Shown here one piece after another: positions 18,494 to 25,886 of a DNA stretch of 64,000 bases (the first letter of the stretch is position 1; each line of letters starts with the position of its first letter). Made by a program: the position numbers and the translations under genes. The DNA is from an uncultured Bacteroidota bacterium (GTDB taxonomy: Bacteria; Bacteroidota; Bacteroidia; Bacteroidales; P3). Location: NCBI GenBank assembly GCA_902777005.1, contig CACYSB010000004.1, positions 1-64,000 of the forward strand, read 5' to 3'. The notes beneath the pieces were generated by a model that was given only the letters and a program-made list of their open reading frames with translations, had not been told where the DNA came from and searched no databases.

Positions 18494-19762
18494 ATGAAAA
18501 TCAAAAAAATACTAATCTCGCAACCGGAACCCGCCGATTTGGAGAAATCACCCTACCGCAATTTAGTTCACAAATACAATGTCAACCTCACTTTCTACAA
18601 GTTTTTTGAGGTAGTGGGAATATCAGCCTCTGACTTCCGCAAGACGCGCATCCATATCGGAGACTACTCCGCCGTAATTTTCAACAGCAAGAACTCCATA
18701 GAGCATTTCTTCCGCATGGTCAAAGAGCTGCGCGAAACCGTGAGCGACGACATGAAATATTTCTGCTCCACCGAGGCCATAGCCCTCTACCTGCAAAACT
18801 TCATACAGTACCGCAAGCGCAAGGTCTTCTACGGCAACCAGTATTTCTCCGACCTCCTAGAAGTCATGTCGAAACACCGCGACGAGAAATACCTCTTCCC
18901 TTGCTCTGACGAGAAGCAAACCGAGTACACCAAAGCCCTGGACAAGGCCAAGTTCAAATACACAAAGGCCCCAATGTACACCTCCAAGCCACGCGACCTT
19001 ACCAAGTTCGACATCGACAGCTTCGACGCCATAGCGCTCTTCTCGCCCATCGGCGTGCGCAGCCTCGTCAAGAACTTCCCCGACATCAAGGACCACAACA
19101 TACTGATAGCCGCTTTCGGCACCTCCACCCATGCCGCACTCAAGGAGCACGGCATCAAGCTCAACATAGCGGCCCCCACCCAGTCGGCCCCCTCGATGGC
19201 CATGGCTATCGAGAACCACATCCTCGGCAAAGCACCCGAGAGCGTGGTCATAAGCAAGGGCGAAATCAGCAAGCACGGCGTGCGCAACACCATCACCACG
19301 TCGGCCAAGAAGAGCAAGCCCGTCATTGCCAACAAGGAGGTCTACAAGCAGCGCATGGAGGAGAAGAAGGCCCAGGCCGCCGCACGCCGCGCCGCACGTG
19401 CCGCCGAAAAAGCCGCCAAAGAGGCCGAAGCCCTGGCCGCCGAGAAAGCTGCCAAGGAGGCTGCCCTGAAGGCCGCCAAGAAGGAAGCTGCCACCAAAGC
19501 AGCCAAGCCCGCCGTCAAACCTGCCGTCAAGGTCGCCAAACCCGCAGCAAAGACAGCCACAAAGGTAGCCAAGCCTGCGGCAAAAGCGGCAAAACCCGCA
19601 GCAAAACCCGCAGCAAAGACAGCCAAACCTGTTGCAAAAGCGGCAAAGCCCGCAGCCAAACCTGTTGCAAAAGCGGCAAAGCCCGCAGCCAAACCTGCAG
19701 CGAAAAAGGCAGCCAAGCCCACCGTAAAGGCCACTAAAGCCACCACCGCCAAGAAGAAATAA
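18494..19762 (+). CDS. hemD: uroporphyrinogen-III synthase with Ala/Lys/Pro-rich tail
   Basis: A 422-aa protein. Residues 1 to about 250 form the HemD fold that cyclises hydroxymethylbilane to uroporphyrinogen III in haem and B12 synthesis (KILISQPEPADLEKSPY; FNSKNSIEHFF; LFSPIGVRSLVKNF; FGTSTHAALKEHG). From about 285 to the end the chain is almost only Ala, Lys, Pro, Thr and Val, with KPAAK-type repeats like the tails of histone H1-like proteins. Plain HemD is about 250 aa, so the tail is an addition. It shares its last base with the start of rnpA. Confidence 0.87.
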   Translation: MKIKKILISQPEPADLEKSPYRNLVHKYNVNLTFYKFFEVVGISASDFRKTRIHIGDYSAVIFNSKNSIEHFFRMVKELRETVSDDMKYFCSTEAIALYLQNFIQYRKRKVFYGNQYFSDLLEVMSKHRDEKYLFPCSDEKQTEYTKALDKAKFKYTKAPMYTSKPRDLTKFDIDSFDAIALFSPIGVRSLVKNFPDIKDHNILIAAFGTSTHAALKEHGIKLNIAAPTQSAPSMAMAIENHILGKAPESVVISKGEISKHGVRNTITTSAKKSKPVIANKEVYKQRMEEKKAQAAARRAARAAEKAAKEAEALAAEKAAKEAALKAAKKEAATKAAKPAVKPAVKVAKPAAKTATKVAKPAAKAAKPAAKPAAKTAKPVAKAAKPAAKPVAKAAKPAAKPAAKKAAKPTVKATKATTAKKK

Positions 19763-20151
19763 TGCCATACACCTTTGGCAAAGAGGAACGGCTCTGCAGC
19801 CGTAGCCTGATGGACAGGCTCTACGCCGACGGCCACCGCCTCTTGGCGTTCCCTTTCAGCGTACAGTGGCTCGCCGTCAAGGGTACACAACCCTGCCAGA
19901 TAATGATCGTCGCCCCTAAGCGCCGCTTCCGTCACGCCGTTGACCGCAACCATGTGCGCCGCCTCACGCGCGAATGCTGGCGTCTCCGCAAGCCGGATTT
20001 CTACACTTTCCTTCAGGAGCACAACCTCTGCATCGCGCTTTCGTTGGTCTATGTCAACAACGAGATAATGCCCTACGACCAGATCGGCCACAAGATGGAC
20101 AAGCTCATAGCCATGCTCGAACAAGACATACTCAAGAACCTTGAAGCATGA
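19762..20151 (+). CDS. rnpA: ribonuclease P protein component
   Basis: A 129-aa basic protein partner of RNase P RNA in tRNA 5' maturation. It has the N-terminal FGKEERL segment, the [16 protein letters not shown] strand and the signature [10 protein letters not shown] helix. Length is typical. It is tightly packed: it starts at the last base of the hemD stop and overlaps yidD by 4 bp. Confidence 0.93.
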   Translation: MPYTFGKEERLCSRSLMDRLYADGHRLLAFPFSVQWLAVKGTQPCQIMIVAPKRRFRHAVDRNHVRRLTRECWRLRKPDFYTFLQEHNLCIALSLVYVNNEIMPYDQIGHKMDKLIAMLEQDILKNLEA

Positions 20152-20390
20152 AAAACCTGTGGCGCTTCGTCAAACAACTGCTCGCCAAGCTGATGCTGGC
20201 GCTGATAGCCTTCTACCGTACCTGCATCTCGCCCCTCACCCCTCCGGCATGTCGCTACACCCCAACATGCTCGCAGTATGCACAGGAAGCCATCCGCAAA
20301 TACGGCCCATTCCGCGGTGGCTGGCTCGCCCTAAAGCGCATCCTCCGCTGCCACCCCTTCGGCGGCTCGGGCTACGACCCCGTGCCCTGA
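20148..20390 (+). CDS. yidD: membrane protein insertion efficiency factor YidD
   Basis: An 80-aa protein of the YidD family, which assists YidC-dependent membrane protein insertion. Signature parts are [20 protein letters not shown] (start to middle), [20 protein letters not shown] and [17 protein letters not shown]. It overlaps rnpA (ATGA). The rnpA-yidD pair is the classical arrangement. Confidence 0.95.
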   Translation: MKNLWRFVKQLLAKLMLALIAFYRTCISPLTPPACRYTPTCSQYAQEAIRKYGPFRGGWLALKRILRCHPFGGSGYDPVP

Positions 20391-20430
20391 AAAAATATCA
20401 TATTTTTTTTGCCAGATAAATAATTATCTG

Positions 20431-20438
20431 TATATTTG
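20431..20438 (+). promoter_or_regulatory. -7 box of the DUF6266 gene
   Basis: TATATTTG followed by CAA, just after an AGATAA/TTATCT dyad (20414-20429). Transcription from here would include the whole palindromic element at 20503-20610 in a leader of about 210 nt. Confidence 0.6.
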
Positions 20439-20502
20439 CAACATCGCCGCAAGGCATTCGGAACGACGTAAATCCGTGTGCAGTAGGATATTGCACCGTA
20501 TT

Positions 20503-20610
20503 TTGTCCGTCAGTTCTCCGGTTGTATACCGTCTGTTTAACGGTACAAACCGGAGAACAACCGGTAAACAAGCGGTAAACAGACGGAGGGGATACGGAGC
20601 GGCGGCGGAG
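20503..20610. repeat. palindromic intergenic element, copy 3, in a leader RNA
   Basis: GTTCTCCGGTT (20513-20523) pairs with AACCGGAGAAC (20548-20558), and inside it TACCGT (20527-20532) with ACGGTA (20540-20545). Alternatively CCGTCTGTTTA (20529-20539) pairs with TAAACAGACGG (20576-20586). The two folds exclude each other. Shares TCTGTTT, ACGGTT and GGATACGGAG blocks with the copies at 28-120 and 9421-9540. Confidence 0.75.
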
Positions 20611-20655
20611 ATGACAGACAGAAAACATATACCAATCACATAAAATAAAAAGATT

Positions 20656-21405
20656 ATGGCAAAAGAAAAGATGACCGGGCTGCTGGTGAACGGCAGCGTG
20701 AGGACAGCAGGTGTTACTTTCTACACCAAGAACGGCAAGACGATTATGCGTTCCGCTACCAGCATGCAGCCGCGACGCAACAGCCGCAGCCAGTTCATGG
20801 CACGCCAGCGCATGAAGCACATCACGGCGCTGTGGAGCGCCCTGAAGGACTCCGACCCGATGTTCAGCGGTGGCAAGAGCGCCTACGGCCGCTTCTGCAC
20901 GCTGGCGAGCACCATGCCGGTGATTTTCACGCCGCGCCAGGGCGAGTACTCCAACGCCACACTGCTGCTGCCCGGCATGCCGGTGAGCGACGGCACACTG
21001 CCTTCGGTGAAGCAGAGCCTCGGCCACGCCGACGGCCAGTCGGCACTGGTCACCGAGCTGAAACCCACCGTTCTGGGCCGCAACGAGGAGCTGCGTCTCT
21101 ACTGCCTGCGCCAGACCGAGGAGAACGGCACGCCTAAGCTCCGCGTGAGCTACGCCGCCGTACCGCGCCGCGGCGAGGGCAGCGTTGGCGGCAACACCTA
21201 CAATGTGCTCACCCAGGAGGACGGCACGCTGGCACTGGCAGGCACCTGCTTTGCCGACGACAACACGGGCTGGGCTCTGGTACGCATCGACGGCGACCGC
21301 AGCTCGAGCCAGAGTGTGGTCACCCGCTGCCGCCGCTACGAGGCCTTCACCACCGACGAGGCCATGAAGCGCAGCGCAGACAGCTACGGCGGACTGACGG
21401 AATAG
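20656..21405 (+). CDS. DUF6266 family protein
   Basis: A 249-aa protein with the DUF6266 opening (GLLVNGSVRTAGVTFYTKNGK; MRSATSMQPRRNSRSQFMARQ). The N-terminal about 60 residues form a short beta hairpin region followed by an Arg-rich helix; the rest is beta-rich. There is no signal peptide. Function is unknown, and members occur in several copies per Bacteroidota genome. A second, shorter member lies at 51181-51810. Both have structured repeats in their upstream leaders. Confidence 0.75.
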   Translation: MAKEKMTGLLVNGSVRTAGVTFYTKNGKTIMRSATSMQPRRNSRSQFMARQRMKHITALWSALKDSDPMFSGGKSAYGRFCTLASTMPVIFTPRQGEYSNATLLLPGMPVSDGTLPSVKQSLGHADGQSALVTELKPTVLGRNEELRLYCLRQTEENGTPKLRVSYAAVPRRGEGSVGGNTYNVLTQEDGTLALAGTCFADDNTGWALVRIDGDRSSSQSVVTRCRRYEAFTTDEAMKRSADSYGGLTE

Positions 21406-21415
21406 GCCTTGCGCG

Positions 21416-22423
21416 ATGCCTTTCGTGCAAGAAATACTGAAGCATCGCAGCCTGTCGATAGTAGGACTTGAGAAGAACACCGGGAAGACGGTATGCCTCA
21501 ACTATATCCTGCGACGGCTGAACGAGCTGGGGGTGCCCGTGGGCGTCACTTCCATAGGCGTGGACGGCGAGCAAGTGGACAGCGTGTTCGCCACCGCCAA
21601 GCCGGAGGTGACGCTCTACGAGGGTACCCGTTTCATCACCTCGGAGCAGCACTACATGAAGCGGCAGACCGTCTCGGTGCTGGAGCATGTGGACAGCCGC
21701 CGCACGGCGCTGGGACCGCTGGTGACAGCGCGCGTGCTGGTGCGTGGCAAGGTGCTGCTCAGCGGCGCCGCCACCACAGGTGTGCTGCGAGGCCAGATAG
21801 GGCAACTCTGCAACGCGGGCTGCCGGCTGGCGATTGTCGACGGCGCCTTGTCGCGCCTGAGCCTTGCCTCGCCTACTGTGACTGAATGCATGGTGCTGGC
21901 CACCGGCGCCGCCGTGTCGGCCAACCTCAAGCAGCTCGTAGCCAAGACACGCTTCCTGCACAGCCTGATATGCCTCGACGAGGTATCCCCTGCCATGCGC
22001 GCAGCACTGAGCCCTGTGGAGCAGGGCCTCTGGGGCGTGGACGACGAAGGGGTGCCGCACGACCTCGGCATAGCGTCGGTATTCCTCATAGGCAACGCAG
22101 GCAGCGACCTGCTTCGCTATGGGCGCACGCTCTTTGCCTCGGGGGCTGTGAGCGACCGCCTGCTCAAGGCGCTGACACCGCTGGGCAAGGACATCACCCT
22201 CGTGGCGCGCGATTTCACCAAGCTCTTCATCACGCCGGAAGCCTACAACGACTTCACCCGCAAGGGGAACCGGCTGATGATGCTGCAACGTTCCAAACTG
22301 ATAGCGGTAACCCTCAACCCCACTTCGCCGCAAGGCTTCCTCCTCGACAGCCGCGCCACATGCGACGCCCTCAGCGAAGCACTGCAGACGCCTGTCTACG
22401 ACGTAATGAAGATTGAACAATGA
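21416..22423 (+). CDS. KamB-like P-loop protein
   Basis: A 335-aa protein with an N-terminal Walker A (GLEKNTGKT, residues about 17-25). Its partner is the MutS-like gene that overlaps it by 4 bp. This pairing matches KamB-KamC, proposed reactivation factors of the B12-dependent lysine 5,6-aminomutase KamDE in lysine-fermenting bacteria. The similarity is recalled from the family and the pair order, not computed. No aminomutase gene is in the window, so a different client is possible. It starts 10 bp after the DUF6266 gene and is probably co-transcribed with it. Confidence 0.5.
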   Translation: MPFVQEILKHRSLSIVGLEKNTGKTVCLNYILRRLNELGVPVGVTSIGVDGEQVDSVFATAKPEVTLYEGTRFITSEQHYMKRQTVSVLEHVDSRRTALGPLVTARVLVRGKVLLSGAATTGVLRGQIGQLCNAGCRLAIVDGALSRLSLASPTVTECMVLATGAAVSANLKQLVAKTRFLHSLICLDEVSPAMRAALSPVEQGLWGVDDEGVPHDLGIASVFLIGNAGSDLLRYGRTLFASGAVSDRLLKALTPLGKDITLVARDFTKLFITPEAYNDFTRKGNRLMMLQRSKLIAVTLNPTSPQGFLLDSRATCDALSEALQTPVYDVMKIEQ

Positions 22424-23808
22424 GAATAAAAGAACTGATTAAGGGCGACGCAGGCTTCCAGTATGTTGTCGACAACATGGAGCTGATGTCGGCGGCAGGG
22501 CGTCGCAAGATGCTGGACACCGAGTTCAGCACCGACGCCGAATGGCTCAACGCCGAATGGAACCGCATGGACAAAGCCATTGCCGCCGTGCGCAAACACA
22601 AATACAAAAAGCCTTATGTCGACCTGCGCCACTGCCTCATGTGCCTGCACGACCTGCGCGGCACACTGGCGTCGCTGGCCAACCACACACCGCTCAACGA
22701 GGTGGAGCTCTTCGAGGTGAAGAACCTCGCGCAGCTATGCCGTACTGCCGCGGGAGCCATAGAGGGTTTCGGACTGACAGAGATGCTGCCGCTGCCGAAC
22801 ATAGACGAAGTGTTCAGCATTCTTGACCCGGACCATACCGGAATAGCCAACTTTTACATCTACGACAGCTACGACCCGCGTCTGGCGCCGCTGCGCAAGG
22901 AACTCAGCGCACTGCAGATTGCAGGCAATGACCCAGAGCGCATTGCCGCACTGCTAACCGAGCAGAACGAGATACAAGGCGAGGTGTGCGTGCGCTTGAG
23001 CGACAAGCTGGTACCATGGGCTCCCACTATCAGCGAGGCATTGGAGCAGATGGCCTACACCGACTTCCTCTTAGCGAAAGCCGAGCTGGCCATAGCATGG
23101 AACCTGACGCGTCCCGTGTTGGGCGAAAATATAGAATACAAGGCACTTATAAACCCACGCCTTAAGAAACGCAACGAGTCCACAGGGCTGCGCTACCAGC
23201 CGGTGGACATCACAATAGGGCACGGCGTGACACTCGTAACCGGGGCCAACATGGCCGGCAAAACGGTGCTGCTGAAGAGCATAGGCACCGCACAGGCCAT
23301 GGTGCAGTGCGGCTTCCATGCACCGGCCGAGAAGGTGGAGACCATGCTCTTCGACGGTGTGGCGACCTCGATAGGTGACGACCAGGACGAGATGAACGGC
23401 CTGTCGAGCTATGCCGCAGAAATAATAAAGATAAGCGACATAGTGAAGCGTAGCCGGACAGAGCACCTGCTGGTACTGATAGACGAACCCGCACGCACCA
23501 CCAACCCTACAGAAGGCAAGGCAATAGTGCAGGCCGTGATAAGACTGATGCAGAATGCATCGTCGGCCACGCTGATAACCACACACTACGGCCAACTGGG
23601 CGGCGACTGCCGCAGGCTGCGCGTGCGCGGCTTCGTGGAAGATATGTCCGACATACCCCTCAACCCGAGGAATATCAACCTCTTCATCGACTACTCGCTG
23701 ACAGAGGACAAGAGCGGCACTGTACCGCACGAGGCATTGCGTATAGCATCCCTTCTGGGCTGCGACAAGGAGTTGATAGACAGGGCCGCCGATTTCTTAA
23801 ACAGATAA
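22420..23808 (+). CDS. MutS-like ATPase, probably KamC-type
   Basis: A 462-aa protein. Residues about 1-245 are helical and lack the MutS mismatch-recognition domain. The C-terminal part is a MutS-family ABC ATPase with Walker A TGANMAGKT (about 274-282), a signature-like NGLSSYAAEI, Walker B LLVLIDEP and ITTHYG. The Phe-x-Glu mismatch motif and size of true MutS (about 850 aa) are absent, so it is not a mismatch repair protein. Pairing with the upstream P-loop gene points to KamC. A terminator follows at 23822-23849. Confidence 0.6.
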   Translation: MRIKELIKGDAGFQYVVDNMELMSAAGRRKMLDTEFSTDAEWLNAEWNRMDKAIAAVRKHKYKKPYVDLRHCLMCLHDLRGTLASLANHTPLNEVELFEVKNLAQLCRTAAGAIEGFGLTEMLPLPNIDEVFSILDPDHTGIANFYIYDSYDPRLAPLRKELSALQIAGNDPERIAALLTEQNEIQGEVCVRLSDKLVPWAPTISEALEQMAYTDFLLAKAELAIAWNLTRPVLGENIEYKALINPRLKKRNESTGLRYQPVDITIGHGVTLVTGANMAGKTVLLKSIGTAQAMVQCGFHAPAEKVETMLFDGVATSIGDDQDEMNGLSSYAAEIIKISDIVKRSRTEHLLVLIDEPARTTNPTEGKAIVQAVIRLMQNASSATLITTHYGQLGGDCRRLRVRGFVEDMSDIPLNPRNINLFIDYSLTEDKSGTVPHEALRIASLLGCDKELIDRAADFLNR

Positions 23809-23821
23809 GCCGGAACAAAAA

Positions 23822-23849
23822 AAAGAGGATGTCAACCGACATCCTCTTT
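23822..23849. terminator. strong stem-loop terminator between kamC-like gene and tRNA-Ser
   Basis: A perfect 12-bp stem, AAAGAGGATGTC (23822-23833) with GACATCCTCTTT (23838-23849), and a 4-nt loop. On the minus strand it is followed by eight T in a row, making it an intrinsic terminator for the tRNA. On the plus strand a weaker T-rich stretch follows, so it may also end the kamB/kamC transcript. Confidence 0.85.
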
Positions 23850-23853
23850 CGTT

Positions 23854-23944
23854 TGGCGGAAAGGAGGGGATTCGAACCCCTGAAGCGCTTTTAACGCTTA
23901 CTCGCTTTCCAGGCGGGCCTCTTCAACCACTCGAGCACCTTTCC
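23854..23944 (-). tRNA. tRNA-Ser (anticodon GGA)
   Basis: A class II tRNA with a long variable arm and encoded CCA (23854-23856). The 7-bp acceptor stem is GGAAAGG/CCTTTCC with discriminator G. The D-loop has GAGTGGTTGAAG, and the T-arm is GGGGTTCGAATCCCC. The anticodon GGA (plus-strand TCC at 23908-23910) sits in the loop CTGGAAA. The anticodon stem CCCGC/GCGAG has one C-A mismatch at the second pair. Confidence 0.95.
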
Positions 23945-23962
23945 GTTTGTTGAAATCGGGTG

Positions 23963-23970
23963 CAAAAGTA
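23963..23970 (-). promoter_or_regulatory. -7 box of the tRNA-Ser promoter
   Basis: The minus strand reads TACTTTTG then CA, 19 bp upstream of the tRNA 5' end. Confidence 0.6.
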
Positions 23971-24000
23971 CTACTTTTTTCCGATGTGACAAAAAAAATG

Positions 24001-24008
24001 TATATTTG
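24001..24008 (+). promoter_or_regulatory. -7 box of the M49-like peptidase gene
   Basis: TATATTTG, 43 bp upstream of the start codon at 24051 and divergent from the tRNA promoter. Confidence 0.6.
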
Positions 24009-24050
24009 CTGTTTGAAACAACGGACAAATATCCTTAAAACATTCTAATA

Positions 24051-25688
24051 ATGAAAAAGTTAATGATTTGCGCAATGGCACTGACAATGCTTGCCGCCGT
24101 GGGCTGCAAAGGTAAGAAAGCAGCCGAAGGGAACACGGAAATTGAACAAAAAGTGGCCGAGTATGCCGAGTTCGAACTGACCTCCGACCTCATCGCCAAC
24201 CTCTCGGAAAACGAGAAGGAACTTGTGAAGATCTTCATCGAGATTGGCGACGTGATGGACGAGATTTACTGGGACGAGTATTTCGGCCACGAGAACCGCG
24301 CCAGCCTTGACACGCTGGCCGACCCCGCCATCCGCGCTTTCGCCAACATCCAGTATGGCGCCTGGGACCGTCTGGACAGCGAGAAGCCTTTCGTGCCGGG
24401 TTACGGCGAGCGCCCGCTGGGTGCCAACTTCTACCCCGTGGACATGACTCCAGAGGAGTATGAGAATCTGGCCGACCCGCTGAAGGAAAGCCAATACAGC
24501 GTCATCCGTCGTGACGAGAATGGCCAGCTGTATGTGCTGCCCTACCACAAAGCCTATGAGAAAGAGCTGGCCAAGGTGGACAGCCTGCTTGAGAAAGCCA
24601 TCGGCCTGGCCGAGAATGCCGGCTTGAAGAAGTACCTCGAAGCCCGCCGCGAAGCTTTCCGCACCGATGACTACTTCCAGAGCGACATGGTGTGGATGGA
24701 CATGAAGGACAGCAAACTGGACTTCGTGGTCGGACCAATCGAGAACTACGACGACGCCCTCCACGGTCTGAAGTGCAGCCACGAGGCTTTCGTGCTCATC
24801 AAAGACGAGGAATGGAGCAATGACCTGAGCAAGTTCGCCGCCCTGCTGCCCGAGATGCAGAAGTTGCTGCCCTGCGACGAGAAATATAAGAAAGAGGTGC
24901 CCGGTACCGACTGCGATATCAACGTCTACGACGTGGTCTACTATGCCGGTGACTGCAACGCGGGCTCGAAGACCATCGCCATCAACCTGCCCAACGACGA
25001 GCGCGTGCAGCTTGCCAAAGGCAGCCGCCGCCTGCAGCTGAAGAACGCCATGAAGGCAAAGTTCGACAACATCATGGTGCCCATAGCCAACCTGATGGTT
25101 TGCCCCGAGCAGGTGGACAGCGTAACCTTCAACGCTTTCTTCGGCAACACCTGCTACCATGAAGTGGCGCATGGTCTTGGCATCAAGAACACCGTCACCG
25201 GCCGCGGTCCCTGCCGTCAAGCCCTCGGTGCACAGTACAGCGCCTGGGAGGAAGCCAAAGCCGACGTATGCGGTCTTTTCCTCACCGAGCAGCTTATAGA
25301 GCGCGGCGAGATTACCAACACCACAGTGAACCAGAACTACATCACCTTCATCGCCGGCATCCTGCGTAGCGTCCGCTTCGGCGCCACCGAGGCCCACGGC
25401 GTGGCCAACATCATGTGCTACAACTACTTCAAGGAGCACGGTGCTTTTTCACGTGACGCTCAGGGCAAATATGTTATCGACGTGGAGAAAGCCCGTGAAG
25501 CAGCCCGCGGCTGGGCAGCCTTGATTATCGCAATGGAAGGCGAGGGTGACATGGCCGCCGCCAAAGCCTACAGCGAGAAGAACGGCAAAATCGGTGAGGA
25601 GTTGCAGAACGACCTCAATGCCATCCGCGACGCCAACATACCGCGCGATATCGTCTACAAACAAGGTGCCAGTATACTGGGATTGTAA
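24051..25688 (+). CDS. M49-like (dipeptidyl peptidase III-related) zinc peptidase lipoprotein
   Basis: A 545-aa putative metallopeptidase. The N-terminus is a lipoprotein signal (lipobox AAVGC, Cys19). The zinc motif reads HEVAH (residues 370-374) followed by GLGIK. The third ligand region is EEAKAD (400-405), matching EECRAE/EEAKAD of the DPP III superfamily. Classical DPP III has the longer HELLGH motif and is about 700 aa; this protein has the plain HEXXH seen in shorter relatives. It probably faces the periplasm or cell surface and cuts short peptides. It is a single gene with its own promoter. Confidence 0.75.
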   Translation: MKKLMICAMALTMLAAVGCKGKKAAEGNTEIEQKVAEYAEFELTSDLIANLSENEKELVKIFIEIGDVMDEIYWDEYFGHENRASLDTLADPAIRAFANIQYGAWDRLDSEKPFVPGYGERPLGANFYPVDMTPEEYENLADPLKESQYSVIRRDENGQLYVLPYHKAYEKELAKVDSLLEKAIGLAENAGLKKYLEARREAFRTDDYFQSDMVWMDMKDSKLDFVVGPIENYDDALHGLKCSHEAFVLIKDEEWSNDLSKFAALLPEMQKLLPCDEKYKKEVPGTDCDINVYDVVYYAGDCNAGSKTIAINLPNDERVQLAKGSRRLQLKNAMKAKFDNIMVPIANLMVCPEQVDSVTFNAFFGNTCYHEVAHGLGIKNTVTGRGPCRQALGAQYSAWEEAKADVCGLFLTEQLIERGEITNTTVNQNYITFIAGILRSVRFGATEAHGVANIMCYNYFKEHGAFSRDAQGKYVIDVEKAREAARGWAALIIAMEGEGDMAAAKAYSEKNGKIGEELQNDLNAIRDANIPRDIVYKQGASILGL

Positions 25689-25692
25689 ATTA

Positions 25693-25748
25693 TTTTTTAT
25701 ATTATAAAAAAAGTTGTATCTTTGCACTAACCCAAAGTGCAAAGATAC
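25693..25748. promoter_or_regulatory. double palindrome containing the capsule operon promoter
   Basis: TTTTTTATA (25693-25701) and TATAAAAAA (25703-25711) form an AT-only dyad. Directly after it GTATCTTTGCACT (25716-25728) and AGTGCAAAGATAC (25736-25748) form a perfect 13-bp inverted repeat with a 7-nt spacer. Each arm holds a -7 box TATCTTTG, one per strand (25717-25724 plus, 25740-25747 minus). The plus-strand box is the only convincing promoter for the long glycan operon. Confidence 0.7.
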
Positions 25749-25886
25749 TTCTTTTATGCACTATCGGCCAAGGGGTTGCGGCAACATTCCTGCGATAGGA
25801 ACGACCGTTGAGCTGGACTCTCCCCCACCGGCGAACCTCCGAAGACCTACGCACATGCGCGCGAAGGAGGGGGAGTATTAGCATAC
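25749..25886 (+). promoter_or_regulatory. structured 5' leader of the capsule operon
   Basis: About 140 nt with several stems: CTATCG (25761-25766) with CGATAG (25793-25798) enclosing GTTG/CAAC, and CTCCCCC (25820-25826) with GGGGGAG (25869-25875) ending 11 nt before the upxY start. UpxY-type antiterminators of Bacteroides act in the untranslated leader of their own operon, so this is the expected target. The exact recognition site cannot be told. Confidence 0.5.

Noticed and set aside
18857..19768. Long antisense frames over the Ala/Lys/Pro tail of hemD, giving Gly/Cys/Phe-rich or Ala-rich proteins
   Set aside because: They come from the repetitive GCC/AAG codons read backwards. They have no domain, and rnpA and hemD explain the region.
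20391..20412. A/T dyad after yidD as a terminator
   Set aside because: The stem is only A-T pairs, too weak to call, although it precedes a T-run.
22420..23808. True MutS mismatch repair protein
   Set aside because: The protein is half the size and lacks the N-terminal mismatch-recognition domain. Pairing with a P-loop gene fits KamC better.
24060..25439. 459-aa open frame antisense to the peptidase gene
   Set aside because: It is free of stops only because of the codon bias of the M49-like gene, whose zinc motifs and lipobox are clear.
25689..25886. Invertible (phase-variable) capsule promoter as in B. fragilis
   Set aside because: The only inverted repeat around the promoter has a 7-nt spacer. 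No distant inverted repeats flanking the promoter and no invertase gene were seen.
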